64,000 nt of DNA from Panax quinquefolius (GCA_020205615.1 CM035166.1:93350706-93414705), one strand, 5' to 3'. Shown: positions 10,669 to 22,206, counted from the stretch's first letter. Notes: a model not told the origin generated them from the letters alone. Program-made: numbers and translations.

Positions 10669-12162
10669 TGTTAGTTTTTGAATTTATGATGTTTTGAATG
10701 ATGACTAATTTAAGTATATTAGACATGTGCATGGTTCATGGTTTGTTATAATATTATTATTAATATGCATGTGTTATGGTTATTACATGAACACTTGTTG
10801 ATTTCCTTCCGTTGGTAAGTTGGAATGTTTTAAAATTAAGGAAGATTTGATTTGGAGTTTATTAAGGAAGATTTGATTTGGAGTTTATTAAGGATGATTT
10901 GAATTTGAGTTTATTAAGAATATTGGTATTTATAATTTTAATGCTATCAAATATTATTAGATGGGTTTATATATGTTATTCCAAATTTGGCTCAAATTTC
11001 CTTCATCTATTATACAGAGTATTTCGTGGGTACTATAATTTATTTAAGGATATACTCTTGCTTAGTGGGACCCATAACTGTTAGCGGTACTTTGTATTCT
11101 AATTGAGAAAAGAATCTTACTGAAGTTGTTTAGAGTTGGTGGGTCTCATCTTATCTTATCTCCTTGTTCCTTTATTTAAGGTGTTTTGGTTTGACTTGAA
11201 AGCATATTCTTGATTTACCAAATCTGTTGGACTCTTTAATTGCTAATATCATGGGGTATACCAACTTTGATATGTGTTTCCTATTCTATCTCTTGTTCAT
11301 AACCGTTGGTCAATATTGTAGCTAATATTATGGGATTTAAATCATCTGATTTCTTGCTATGGGATTTAAATCATCTGATTTATTGCTAACAATTATTTTA
11401 TAGTCGTTGGGTCTCTCTTTATATATAGTCTTATTTTCACGGCTAAGCGGAGCAGGATACAAGAAGCTAATTCACGTTGCTATACAGAGAAGAATCTTAT
11501 TGAGAGCTTTCATTGTTTATTTTCAGCTATTCATTGTACTGTCTATAATTCTTTGTGGCTGGAAAATAAGAAGTCTATTGTAATTTCTTATATCATATTC
11601 AAAGTTCAAAGCTTGTTTGGCTTGATCGATCCAATAGTGGACAGGGTGTGTTCAAAGAGAGGTTTCAAGGTTGCAGAGGTGCAAAGGTCTCAGTGGTGAG
11701 AAAGGTTGCAGAGGTGCAAAGGGGGCAGAGGTGTCCATCAGTGGAAAACTTCTTTGTAACAGGGAGTTCTTTTTTATTGTATTTAATTGAATATTAAGTT
11801 TAATAAAAAGTGTCTCCAATCCTAGTTGGGATTGGAAGTGGATTACGCCACTAGGTAGAGGATAGGGGCTGAACCATGTAAAAATCTTGGTGTAATTTTT
11901 ACTTATGTTTATCTCTTTAACTGTCATTCACGTTCTGCACTTTTTGTTATTCACGCCACTAATCCAGACACTAAAGCAGATAGGTCTAGCTGTCTGATAA
12001 TCATAAACGAAGAACAGACACTAAAGCGCATGGTGTAGTGTAGTATGCGAATTAAACTCAGAAAGTGAAAATTTCAAAAAGCTTTCAGCGTTTATCACTT
12101 TTAGATTAAACACCTATTCAACCCCCCCCCCCCCTCTAGGTGTGCACATACATAGAATTACA
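10669..12162 (+). repeat. 5' LTR of the gag-only copia element
   Basis: 1494 bp, TG...CA. It differs from the 3' LTR mainly by a 26-bp local duplication (AAGGAAGATTTGATTTGGAG repeated near 10845-10890) and by short scrambled patches near 11450-11510 and 11960-12060. It ends after a poly-C run (12121-12134) and CTCTAGGTGTGCACATAC. Confidence 0.9.
11418..11428 (+). promoter_or_regulatory. TATA box of the copia 5' LTR
   Basis: CTTTATATATAG in a CT-rich context, conserved in the other LTR at 15148. Confidence 0.55.
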
Positions 12163-12180
12163 TTTGGTATAAGAGCAAGG
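12163..12180 (+). promoter_or_regulatory. Primer binding site (initiator tRNA-Met type)
   Basis: TTTGGTATAAGAGCAAGG directly after the 5' LTR resembles the usual TGGTATCAGAGC complement of plant initiator tRNA-Met, with one change. Confidence 0.75.
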
Positions 12181-12191
12181 CTCTACTAATA

Positions 12192-13723
12192 TTGATCGTT
12201 GCAGGTCGTAGGGGAAGATCCTATGGCACACCTAAACTTTCAAGAAGTCAGTCCACAAGTAGGCCACCGTCATTTCTAAGTGAAAACTTCAACTTTTGGA
12301 AGTTCAGAATGAAGATTTTTCTTAAAAGAGACCCATGGGAATGGTGGGTTGTTGAAAATGGACCTATCATTCCTAGACATGATGATGGCAAACCAAAGGC
12401 TCTCATGGAGATGGATGCAAACGAAAGCTATATGTTTTCCTACAACTCAAGAGCCATGAACACCTTGCTTTAGCGGAATAGTCCAAGTGAAATTGATAAA
12501 GTATCATCGCATGCACACAACAAAAAGAAATGTGGGATACAATCTTAATGAGCCACGAGGGAACTACTAAAATGAAGGAGGTCAAACTGAGCATGTTAAT
12601 GCACGAATATGAACTATTCAAATTGGAGAAAAATGAATCAATTAGAGATGCCCAAGCAGGATTCCTTACTCTAATGATTTCTCTAAGCATGCTCGGACGA
12701 AAGATTGATCAAAAGGAAATCAACCGAAAGCTTCTCAGAGTCATGCTAAAGCGATTCGCTCCAAAGGTTACTACACTTCAAGACTCAGTCACAATTAACA
12801 CAATCGAAACTCTTACCTTATTTGGAGAACTTGAAGAGTTTGAAAACCAACTAAAATTGTATGATGAAGAAGATGAGGCACCTAAGAAGAAGACCTTGGC
12901 TCTACAAGTTGAAAGCTACATAAAAGGCAATGATGAAGATTTTGATGAAGAAATTGAAATGCTCTCAAGAAAACTCGAGAGACTACTTCAAAGAAAGAAA
13001 CAAAGAAAAAATCAAAAAGGTAGCTCAACTCAAGTGAGTAAGTCTAAAACGGAACAAGAAGAAGAAACTGTCCAATTCTGTTTCATGAGACTAGAAGATG
13101 ATGATCAACTTGAGGTAACAAATTTTCATGAAAATTTTGAAATATCTACATCTGATTATCTTGCTTTAAAAAATGAAAATCAAAGGCTTAAAAAGAAAAC
13201 TGCTTATTTTAAGAACTGCATAAATGAGCTAATGAATGAAGTTGAGTCATTTATTGAAGAAAGAAAAGAAAATGAATATCTTAAAAATGAAAATGAAGTG
13301 TTAAAAAAAAATTTGAAAATGAGAGATGCATCCATAGATGCTTTTAATGATGGAAAAATGATGAATGTTCAACATGATGATAATATAACAAATGCAAAAA
13401 TAGCATCTTTGAAAAATGATCTTGTTAAATTTGTGCAAGGAGAAGAGAACCTAAATGTTATGTTAGGGGCACAAAGGTCTAGTCTTGATAAACAAGGAAT
13501 TGGGTATAATCCTACTAATAATAATATTAGAATGATTAATAGTAAATCAAGGCATAAACCACTTTATTGTTCACCATTTATTACTTGTAAAAAATGTGGT
13601 TTTAAAGGTCATTTTGATTCTAATTGCAATAAAATTAGAATAAAACAAATTTGGGTAAAGAAAAGTGATTTATATGCTACTAACCCAAAAGGACCCAAGA
13701 AGATTTGGGTACCAAAAAGATAG
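12192..13723 (+). pseudogene. Copia Gag polyprotein, one break near 12475-12530
   Basis: The N-terminal part (12192-12473) has the DUF4219-like start: RPPSFLSENFNFWKFRMKIF and WEWWVVENGP. It breaks at stops near 12475-12500. The second part (12530-13723, 397 residues) resumes with MWDTILMSHEGTTKMKE, a UBN2 domain, a long acidic/coiled-coil region (residues about 210-300, rich in KNE and LKN), and one CCHC zinc knuckle, CKKCGFKGHFDSNC. It ends in a basic GPKKIWVPK motif typical of SIRE/Tork-like Gag proteins. Gag packages the RNA in virus-like particles. A TAG at 13722 ends it with no pol downstream. Confidence 0.85.
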
Positions 13724-14421
13724 AGACTATTTGTTTGTAGGTGTCTCAAGATCAAAAAGGAGATGGATGATTCTTTACTTTGAGAGAGTAAGTTACCTAT
13801 AAATTATTTGGTGGAATTTGTAAGTACCTCATGGTAAGATAGAGACTTTTCTTTGGATGATTTTTTAAATAGAGTTTTAATTAGATATATCATTATAAAA
13901 ACTCTATGGATTTCGTATTACAAGAGTTTATAACATCATTTATTATGTCAAATGCTCCATATTTAATATACATGACAATCTTAACAAATGGTTGATATAT
14001 AGGTAACAAATTACAAAAGTATGATTATATTGTTTACTTGTTATATGTGATTTTGTAACCTTGTTCTATTGTCATTCTTTATGCTTATTTTTTTAATTTG
14101 GCAAATGGGGTGAGATAACTAACTTCAACTAAATTGATATGAATTATTTTTTGTTGATGACAAAGGGGGAGAGATATAACTTGATGATTTATTTCTTTTT
14201 GATAATGACAAAGGGGGAGAGATATTTGGGTATATTTAAATTGGTTTGAATTGGTATTCATGTTGATATTGAGATACTATATTATGCTGGAATATGCAAT
14301 AATGGTTATTTAGATAAAGTAATTTTCTTTTGCTCCTTAATATGCATAAATTTAGGGGGAGCCATATACTTAGGGGGGAGCATGTTGGTGCATAAATTGT
14401 CATCATCAAAAAGAGGGAGAA
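13724..14421 (+). other. Non-coding 3' part of the copia element, including purine tract
   Basis: No pol domain is seen. The phrase GATGACAAAGGGGGAGAGATA occurs twice (about 14156 and 14205), and GGGGGAGC occurs twice more before the LTR. These G-rich tracts are the usual 3' leader of SIRE-like elements. The likely polypurine tract is AAAAAGAGGGAGAA at 14408-14421, next to the LTR. Confidence 0.65.
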
Positions 14422-15883
14422 TGTTAGTTTTTGAATTTATGATGTTTTGAATGATGACTAATTTAAGTATATTAGACATGTGCATGGTTCATGGTTTGTT
14501 ATAATATTATTATTAATATGCATGTGTTATGGTTATTACATGAACACTTGTTGATTTTCTTCCGTTGGTAAGTTGGATGTTTTAAAATTAAGGAAGATTT
14601 GATTTGGAGTTTATTAAGGATGATTTGAATTTGAGTTTATTAAGGAATATTGGTATTTATAATTTTTAATGCTATCAAATATTATTAGATGGGTTTATAT
14701 ATGTTATTCCAGCTGGCTCAAATTTCCTTCATCTATTATACAGAGTATTTCGTGGGTAATAGAATTTATTTAAGGATATACTCTTGCTTAGTGGGACCCA
14801 TAACTGTTAGTTGTACTTTGTATTCTAATTGAGAAAGGAGTCTTACTGAAGTTGTTTAGAGTTGGTGGGTCTCATCTTATCTTATCTCCTTGTTCCTTTA
14901 TTTAAGGTGTTTTGGTTTGACTTGAAAGCATATTCTTGATTTACCAAATTTGTTGGACTCTTTAATTGCTAATATCATGGGGTATACCAACTTTGATATG
15001 TGTTTCCTATTCTATCTCTTGTTCATAATAACCGCTGGTCAATATTGTAGCTAATATTATGGGATTTAAATCATCCGATTTCTTCTTTATGGGATTTAAA
15101 TCATCGATTTATTGCTAACAATTATTTTATAATAGTTGGGTCTCTCTTTATATATAGTCTTATTTTCACGGCTAAGCGGAGCGAGATCTGAAGCTAATTC
15201 ACGTTACTATCTGAGAGAAGAATCTGATCGAGAGCTTTCATTGTTTATTTCAACTATTCATTGTACTGTCTATAATTCTTTGTGGCTGGAAAATAAGAAG
15301 TCTATTGTAATTTCTTATATCATATTCAAAGTTCAAAGCTTGTTTGGCTTGATCGATCCAATAGTGGATAGGGTCTGTTCAAAGAGAGGTTTCAAGGTTG
15401 CAAAGGTCTCAGTGGTGAGAAAGGTTGCAGAGGTGCAAAGGGGGCAGAGGTGTCCATTAGTGGAAAACTTCTTTGTAACAGGGAGTTTTTTTTTATTGTA
15501 TTTAATTGAATATTAAGTTTAATAAAAAGTGTCTCCAATCCTAGTTGGGATTGGACGTGGATTACGCTACTAGGTAGAGGATAGGGGCTGAACCACGTAA
15601 AAATCTTGGTGTAATTTTTACTTACATTTATCTCTTTAATCGTCATTCACGTTCTCGCACTTTTTTGTTATTCACGCCACTAATCCGAGACACTAAAGCG
15701 AGATGCAGTCTAGTCTGTCTGATAATCATAAACGAAGAACAGACACTAAAGTAGAGAGCGGTGTAGTATACAATTAAACCTCATAGCGAGAAAATTTCAA
15801 AAAGCTTTCAGCGTTTATCACTTTTAGATTAAACACCTATTCACCCCCCCCCCCCTCTAGGTGTGCACATACATAGAATTACA
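14422..15883 (+). repeat. 3' LTR of the gag-only copia element
   Basis: 1462 bp, TGTTAG...TTACA, nearly identical to 10669-12162 apart from clustered patches. The high identity suggests a fairly recent insertion. Confidence 0.9.
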
Positions 15884-17071
15884 ATAAGAATATTGTTAGG
15901 TTATGGTGGTGTTGCACTTCAAGAGATTGTAAACTTTTGGTTTATGAGTATATGCCTAATGGCAGCTTGGGTGATTTGCTTCATAGCAACAAAAGTGGTT
16001 TGTTGGATTGGCCAACGAGGTACAGGATTACAATGGATGCTGCAGAAGGCCTTTCTTATTTGCATCACGATTGTGTTCCTCCAATTGTGCATAGAGATGT
16101 GAAATCCAATAATATCTTGTTTGACGAAGATTTTGGAGCTCGAGTGGTGGATTTTGACTTGGCAAAGGCAGTTGGTGCTATTGGAAAGGGGACCAAGTCC
16201 ATGACTGTCATTGCCGGGTCTTGTGATTACATTGCACCAGGTTAGCGAGTCATTTTCATTTCCTTTTTAACTTTATGCATTTTAGGTTTGATAGTTCTCA
16301 ATTATTTATGCTTGTATTGTGATGACATGATTTCTGTGATGATTAATATGTTCTTTTCAAGATGCTGTAATGGAATAATAATGTTATGCCATGCTGCAAT
16401 ATAGAAGTTTACTATATCACTGACCATTTAGACAACCATTGCCGCTAATGTAATTGCTGGTTCTGATAAAAAAAACTCTGTTTTGTGTTGCTGTATTTGT
16501 ATAATGCAATGCCATCTCTTTAGATTCTTGAAATAGTTAAATGGGTCCAATATCCTTGTAGAGATTACTTGTGACCAGTTTATGAGATGTTAATTTAAGA
16601 GTATCATATCTCCCTTTCCTTCTCTTTTAACTGCTCATGTATAATTTTATCTTTTGTTCACTGCAGAATACGCATACACACTTCGGGTAAATGAAAAGAG
16701 TGATACATACAACTTTGGTGTAGTTATTCTCGAGTTGGGTATGAACAACTTTGGGTATGCACAACTTTGGATCAAAAAGGCATAGACCATGTAATCGACC
16801 CAAAACTCGATCCCTGTTTCAAGGAAGAAATCTGCAAAGTCCTCAATGTTGGCCTCCTCTGCACCAGTCCTCTCCCTATTAACCGCCCCTCAATGGGAAA
16901 AGTGGTTAAAATGTTGCACGAGATAGGTGGCTCAGTTTTGTTAACTCGATTCCTGTTTCAGTTTTGTTATTTTAGAATGGAGGAAGAAGAAAGGGGAGAG
17001 AGAGAGAGAGAAAAGAGGGAGAAGAAAGGAAGAGAAAAGAGAGAGAAGAAAGAGAAAAGAATAAAAAGTAA

Positions 17072-18378
17072 GGCTTAAATATGAATTAGTACCCTAAACT
17101 ATAAGGCATATTCCACTTCGGTGATCCATCTTTCAATTTTGTCAATTAGGTGTTTAAACTATCAATTTTTTTCAATTGAAAAAATTGAACACGCCACGTC
17201 AGAAATTGCTGACGTGGCTAATTGAAGTGGGATCTTAACAAGCTTACGTGGCAAATAAATAATTTTTTAATCATTAAATAAATAAATTTGTTTAAATAAA
17301 GGGCAAAATGGTCCAAACCTAATTTAAACATTAACTTAAAATTCATTCCAACAAATAATTCACATCTGCAAACCCTCGATCTAAAAAACCCACCAGTCTT
17401 TCTAAAAAACCTTAGCCGAAGAAGAAATCGCCGAAGAAGAAGACCTGTCCTCCACGTCCTTCACCGGAGCTGTATTCCTTTCTAGTTTCGGTCTTGGGTT
17501 TGGACTGACTGCATGACGCACGCACTAAACCAACGGACTCAAATGTAGAAGGCCAAGACGAGAGCCAGTTTGGATGTTGGATTTGATCTTGCTAGTGGAT
17601 TGATTCTGGTATAGTCTTTATGTGCTTTCGATCTAGCCTCTTGATTTATTAATTATTTTATTAGTGTTCATTATTTGATTCCGGTATAGTCTATATTTAA
17701 TTTGGCGGTTTGGATGGTTGATGATTTTAGATTTTGTTGTTTTTGATTTGGTATTAGTATAGATTTTAGATAGTTTGGATCCGAGTTCGATGACTTTGCT
17801 CCCGGGACCCAGGAAGTGAAACGAACGAAAAGGAAGAAGAAAAGGCGACTTTGCTCCGGGAAACGATTTCTCCGGCTTAAAGAAGAGGCGACTTTGCTCT
17901 GGGAAATGATTTCTCCGACTTTTCTCCGATTTTTTCTCTTCTTACGTGTCATTGGTGGAGGTGGTGGCTATGGAGGTCATTTAAAAAAAGTGGTGGCGAT
18001 GGTGGTACGGGTTATGTAGACAATTGGTCTTTAATTTTTGGTTTGTGTTGATTGTTGTCGCCATTGGTGATTGCAGTGAAGAAGATGAGAAAGAGAAAAT
18101 GGAATTGAAAATGGAATATTAGAAATGTTAATTTATGTTTTGACTGTTTTGCCCTTTGTTTAATAAGAGTTGTTTATTTAATAATTAAAATTTTTTTTGC
18201 CACATAAGATTCTTAAGGCCCCACATAATAAGCCACGTCAGCAATTGCTGACGTGGCATGCTCAATTTATGTAATTGGAAAAAATTGATAATTTAATAAC
18301 CTAATTGACAAAATTGAAAGGTGGATCACCGAAGTGGAATATGCCCTATAGTTTAGGGTACTAATTCATATTTAAGCC
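17072..18378. mobile_element. Inner Mutator-like element inside the right TIR of the Pack-MULE
   Basis: Inverted repeats of about 90 bp begin GGCTTAAATATGAATTAGTA and end at the matching TACTAATTCATATTTAAGCC. A perfect 9-bp target duplication AAAAAGTAA lies at 17063-17071 and 18379-18387. Removing the element restores the outer TIR. A second inverted pair, GCCACGTCAG...CTGACGTGGC, lies further in. The middle (about 17380-18060) is GAAGAAG- and CGG-rich and looks like captured exon-like DNA, but I recognise no protein. Confidence 0.85.
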
Positions 18379-18586
18379 AAAAAGTAATTATTAAATTTTA
18401 TTTTTGCCACGTGTCAATCGCCTAGCACGTCCATTTGTCTAGCTGGATTTTTTTAACGGGAGGGGCACAATTGATCTTAAATTTGTAACGTTAAGGGTGC
18501 TTTTGAAAAAAAAAAGAGTATAGGGTGCAAGTGGGATATCGGGGTAAACGTCAGAAGCATTTTTGGACCTTTGCCCAATATTTATA

Positions 18587-19453
18587 TGAATATTGATATA
18601 TTTATTTTTCTAATGATTTACGATATTCATAATTTGTTGTAGCATATCAAATCACAACAAGAAGTGAACAAGATCAAGTCAAAATGGATAATTTTATTAT
18701 AGTTGCAATTTTTTGAACTTGTACCAACTTCAAATTATATAAATGGTGATACCTTTGTAATATTTAGTTTAATTCAATATAATTCTTAAATTTATGTTTA
18801 GTTTCTTAAGTTTTAATATTGTATATATAGAATACCATAAATTTCAATATTAAGAATTCAATAATTTATGATAAAAACAAGTAAACATAGAGATATAAAC
18901 AAGCATATAATCATATTATAGCATTAGACAAGCATCTTTAATAAGATAAAGACATGTTCATTGCGACATTGACCTACAACCAATGCTAAATTAAAATATG
19001 ATAAAATATAGCCTGATCAGGTAGACAAATACCCCATACCCCATAATCTATTTGATAATATTTGAATGTGTGCCCCTCATATATATTAATATATAAACAA
19101 ATCTAACCCATAAATAAATATACAAATTAGACCCATAAACAAAAAATTAAGAGTGCCAACTGACCCAAATTAAGAGCGCCAGCTGACCAATAGTATGCAA
19201 CAAAGCAGAGTAAGAAAAAAAAACGAGTCGAAGAAGAGAAGAAGAAAAGAAGAAGAATATAGAAGAAGAGTATAGAAGACGAAGACGAAGACGACGACGA
19301 CGAAGAAGAAGAAGAAGAGTAGAAAAATAGAAGAAGAAAAGTATAAAAGAAGAGTAGAAGAATACCTGGTAAAGAGGAAGAGTCGGTCGGGGTAGGAGGC
19401 TGCAGCGTCAGTCGGAGGAGAAGCCCAAGTTGCCGGTCGGAGGAAAACAAGTC
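18587..19453. other. Interior of the GCGAC-rich element, no gene
   Basis: AT-rich in the first half. The second half holds a purine tract (GAAGAAGACGACGACG-like, 19205-19380) that looks like poly-Ser in one frame; this is low-complexity DNA, not a gene. Confidence 0.5.
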
Positions 19454-19458
19454 GTGAT

Positions 19459-22206
19459 TGTAAGACCCCGAAATTTTTAAATAAAAAGGAATTTCCTTTA
19501 TTTTGAAATAGTAAGGGTTGATTTGATTAATGTGGATAGTTAAGGGTTAAATACACAAATATTTCAAAATAAGCAAGTGGTTATAAAATATTCATTGTTG
19601 TCGGGAATATTCGTTTGGTCGTGGAATATTAAATCGCTTCGGGAATATTCGTATGCGACGGCGCAGCAACCATGTGTGGGCCCCATAACGGAAAGCGATT
19701 GGATGAAGAAAACGAAATATAAGTTGTTTTTAAATAATCTAGCGTAGTTATTTGCCCTTTGTTGGAATACCGGTGGGTTAAAACACACTAATCGCGTTGT
19801 TGAACAAGAAGACACTTTAGATTGCACCAATTATTGATTCTTACGTGAAGGCACTACTCAATAATGGTTACGATAATTCTTGCTCGATATTTTATTGAGT
19901 TAATAATTGCTGCGTTGATATTTTATATTCTTTGTTGTTTGAATAATTGTCATTACACAAAGATCTTTCATTATCGAAGCAATAATTCATATTATCCGAA
20001 TAATATTATTAGATAACATTATTGGCAATGTCTAGAAAGTTCTCCTCAAGGAGAGGTTTGGTCATCTAATTGCGCAGCAGAAGAAGAAGAAATTCTTATT
20101 GAAAGCCCCTCTTCCTGAAACCGCCTCGTTGTCAATATTGTGATTCGTAATATTATTTGTGAATAATTAATTATTGATTTATATGATGAGGAAAATATTG
20201 ATTTTATGTGGATATAGATGGAGAAAATTTTTAAAATGACAATTGTTGAAAATTAATATTTTATCTTTTTCGATAAAATAATTCATTTAAATATATTATT
20301 TTAATAATATATTAACTGTGATATTTTTACAATGAATGTGGGATATATGAGTATATGAGGAGGAAGAGTGTTTTTGTGGAATTAAATGTTTAACACATGT
20401 TTTGTGTGTTGGTGGACACAATTATTGAATAAAAATTTGATTATAACAGTAAAATCGCCTGCTTGTGGATTTCGGTCGATTTTTGTTTGGAATTTGAAAA
20501 ACTTTCTTCTTATGCAAAGTTGTAGAGAATTGAATTTACTATAAAAACTCATGAGATTCGAATTTTCTGATGAAAGGGCTATTTATTATGAATTATTGAA
20601 GTTAGAGGCTCAAAATAATTGATTTTTGGGAGTTTAAATTATTTTTGTTTAGAAAAACGTTTTTGTATTTTTTGGACATCATTAACATGTGTGGCTGGTG
20701 TTTTGACCAAAAGGGTGGGCTAAGGAAAATTTGTATAATTATATTAATATTATATTAAATTTTACGCTTTGATGTTCTAAGCATTTTCCTATAAATAGGG
20801 TCTTAGGGTTAGAATTGAAAATCACACCGTAAACCCAAGTTTTCTCTCTTTCTCTCTCGATATTTTGAGCGTATTCTTGTGAGTATTTTGAGTATACTTT
20901 GAGTATTGCTAGACGGTCAAGTTCCCTTCAAAGACTATATCTTCATTATTCTAGCTAAGATCTTGATCTTTCGAGGTAAGGATATTATTTTTTTCAGTAA
21001 TGATATTATTTCTTCAATATCATTATAATTGAAATGTTGATCTGAAGTTTTTATCAAATTTGGAACTTTTTCATGTATGGGGTTACTATTCATGGGTTCT
21101 TATTCATGAGTTACTATTCACGAGTTACTTTCATGAGTTTCTTATTCACGAGTTACTATTCACGAGTACTATTCATGAAGCGTGAAGATGTTTTTGTGGA
21201 ATTTCTATCTTTTGGTGTCTGAGTTACTATTCACGATATCTAAGACTATTCACGATACTTCACTATTCACGATACTGATTATTCAATTTAAAATAAAATT
21301 TCTTCTTTTAAATCTAAAATATATATTCGGATACTAACTCGATTGTATCCATGTTTTGATCATTCTTGAATTTTACACCACTATGATTATTTTTTTTGAG
21401 GTATTTTTGACGTGGATAAAACCAAGTATGAATCCTTGATCCTTAATCCTTGTCATTTTTGTTTCAATCGGATTCGCTTTCTTTAAAATATATTTTCATC
21501 ATCCTCGGTCTTAAATGATGATATTATTGAATATCTTTGGCACAGTAGTAAAAGATTAATGATTACTGATGAATATCTTTAGCCTTTAGTGCAAAGATGA
21601 ACAGTGTTGAGATGAACATGATGGATTGATGAATATCTTTGGCACAGAGTGCAAAGATGAATATTTGATTTGAGATGAATATTGATTGATGTTACTGAGG
21701 ATAAAATATTGATGATGGACCGTTAAATTCATAGATTATAGTAGATTTCATTCTCACGTAACTCTTACTATGAATTATTATTTCATTGCGAATATTGATC
21801 CGAAACTTGTTGTCTATTGTATTCTATCGATTTTTCCTCGTGAAGACTAACGATAATTTGTTGTACATTATCTTAGTCATAATATTCTTTCTTGGGCTAG
21901 TTGAGCTCACCCTTTTCCTTGTTGTTCCATTTTTCTTCTCGGGAGGCGAGAATGTAGGCGAAGTACTAGTCGGGGTATGGAATGAAGATTCTAGAGAGAG
22001 TTGTTTAGTAGTCCTCACCATTTTTGTAAAATAATGAATCAATAATGTGATGAGGATTTATTTGAGTATAGATATTGTCTGTAGAAGATAATATTTGTAT
22101 TCAAACTCACGATTTCTTGTTGTAATAATAAAGTTGTAGTTGTTTACGCACCATGTATTTGGCGACTTCGAATGGGTGTTGTGTATACCTATTTTGGGGC
22201 GCCACA
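19459..22206 (+). repeat. 5' LTR of the Tekay-like element
   Basis: Carries a short tandem run of TTACTATTCACGAG-like phrases (about 21075-21270) and three GAATATCTTTGGC...GCAAAGATGAA units (about 21530-21670). The solo LTR at 29274-32076 has all of these in inverse orientation. Confidence 0.92.
20789..20800 (+). promoter_or_regulatory. TATA box of the Tekay-like 5' LTR
   Basis: CCTATAAATAGGG, with the transcribed-region-like TTAGGGTTAGAATTG downstream. It recurs at 27470-27480 in the 3' LTR. Confidence 0.6.

Larger units (their letters stand above)
10669..15883 (+). mobile_element. Gag-only Ty1/copia LTR element (TR-GAG type)
   Basis: Two long direct repeats (10669-12162 and 14422-15883), each TGTTAG...TTACA, enclose a primer binding site, a gag region and a purine tract. 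The target duplication is ATAAG on the right (15884-15888) and ATATG on the left (10664-10668), one mismatch. It lies exactly at the kinase codons for RH and KNIV. No protease, integrase, reverse transcriptase or RNase H is found between gag and the 3' LTR, so the element depends on enzymes from an autonomous relative. Confidence 0.9.
10201..16945 (+). pseudogene. HAESA-like (HSL1-type) LRR receptor kinase fragment, interrupted
   Basis: Segment 1 (10201-10668) covers the end of the LRR ectodomain (NSFLGNLGLCG), a transmembrane helix (SIFMFAGLVLIVGVFWFYW), the juxtamembrane part and kinase N-lobe. It includes the glycine loop IGTGASGKVYK and lysine in AVAVKK, up to GKIRH. Segment 2 resumes at 15889 with KNIVR and runs through CKLLVYEYMPNGSLGDLLH and IVHRDVKSNNI to GSCDYIAP. 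A GT-AG intron (16241-16666) follows, then EYAYTLRVNEKSD and the C-lobe end. Damage: a 5.2-kb copia insertion, DFG changed to DFD, and a deletion after ILEL (near 16738) that shifts the frame. The signal peptide and most LRRs are absent. HSL1-type kinases are plasma-membrane peptide receptors; this copy cannot make one. The retained intron shows capture from genomic DNA. Confidence 0.85.
9889..18576 (+). mobile_element. Pack-MULE carrying an HSL1-like kinase fragment
   Basis: The left end GGGCAAAGGTCCAAAAATGC is mirrored at the right end (GGACCTTTGCCC at 18565-18576). The inverted repeats continue through the GACGTTTAC, TTAACGGGAG and GGCGATTGACAC motifs. Once the inner MULE at 17072-18378 is removed they continue into the CTTTCTTCTCTC tract, about 260 bp in all. 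A 10-bp direct repeat AATATTTATA flanks the element (9879-9888 and 18577-18586), fitting Mutator-like transposition. Inside is a receptor kinase fragment with its intron, not a transposase, which is what defines a Pack-MULE. Without the copia element and inner MULE it is about 2.15 kb. Confidence 0.85.

Noticed and set aside
15136..15516. 126-codon frame in the copia 3' LTR
   Set aside because: The matching place in the 5' LTR is not open, so it is chance.
15863..16102. 79-codon frame over the kinase region
   Set aside because: Wrong frame relative to the kinase, whose codons are conserved in the frame ending at 16240.
17671..18019. Overlapping frames on both strands in the inner MULE
   Set aside because: Basic, low-complexity products from purine-rich DNA; could be captured exon DNA but nothing recognisable.
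19127..19450. Minus-strand frame with a poly-Ser run
   Set aside because: Low-complexity GAAGAAG/GACGACG tract inside a transposon; no domain.
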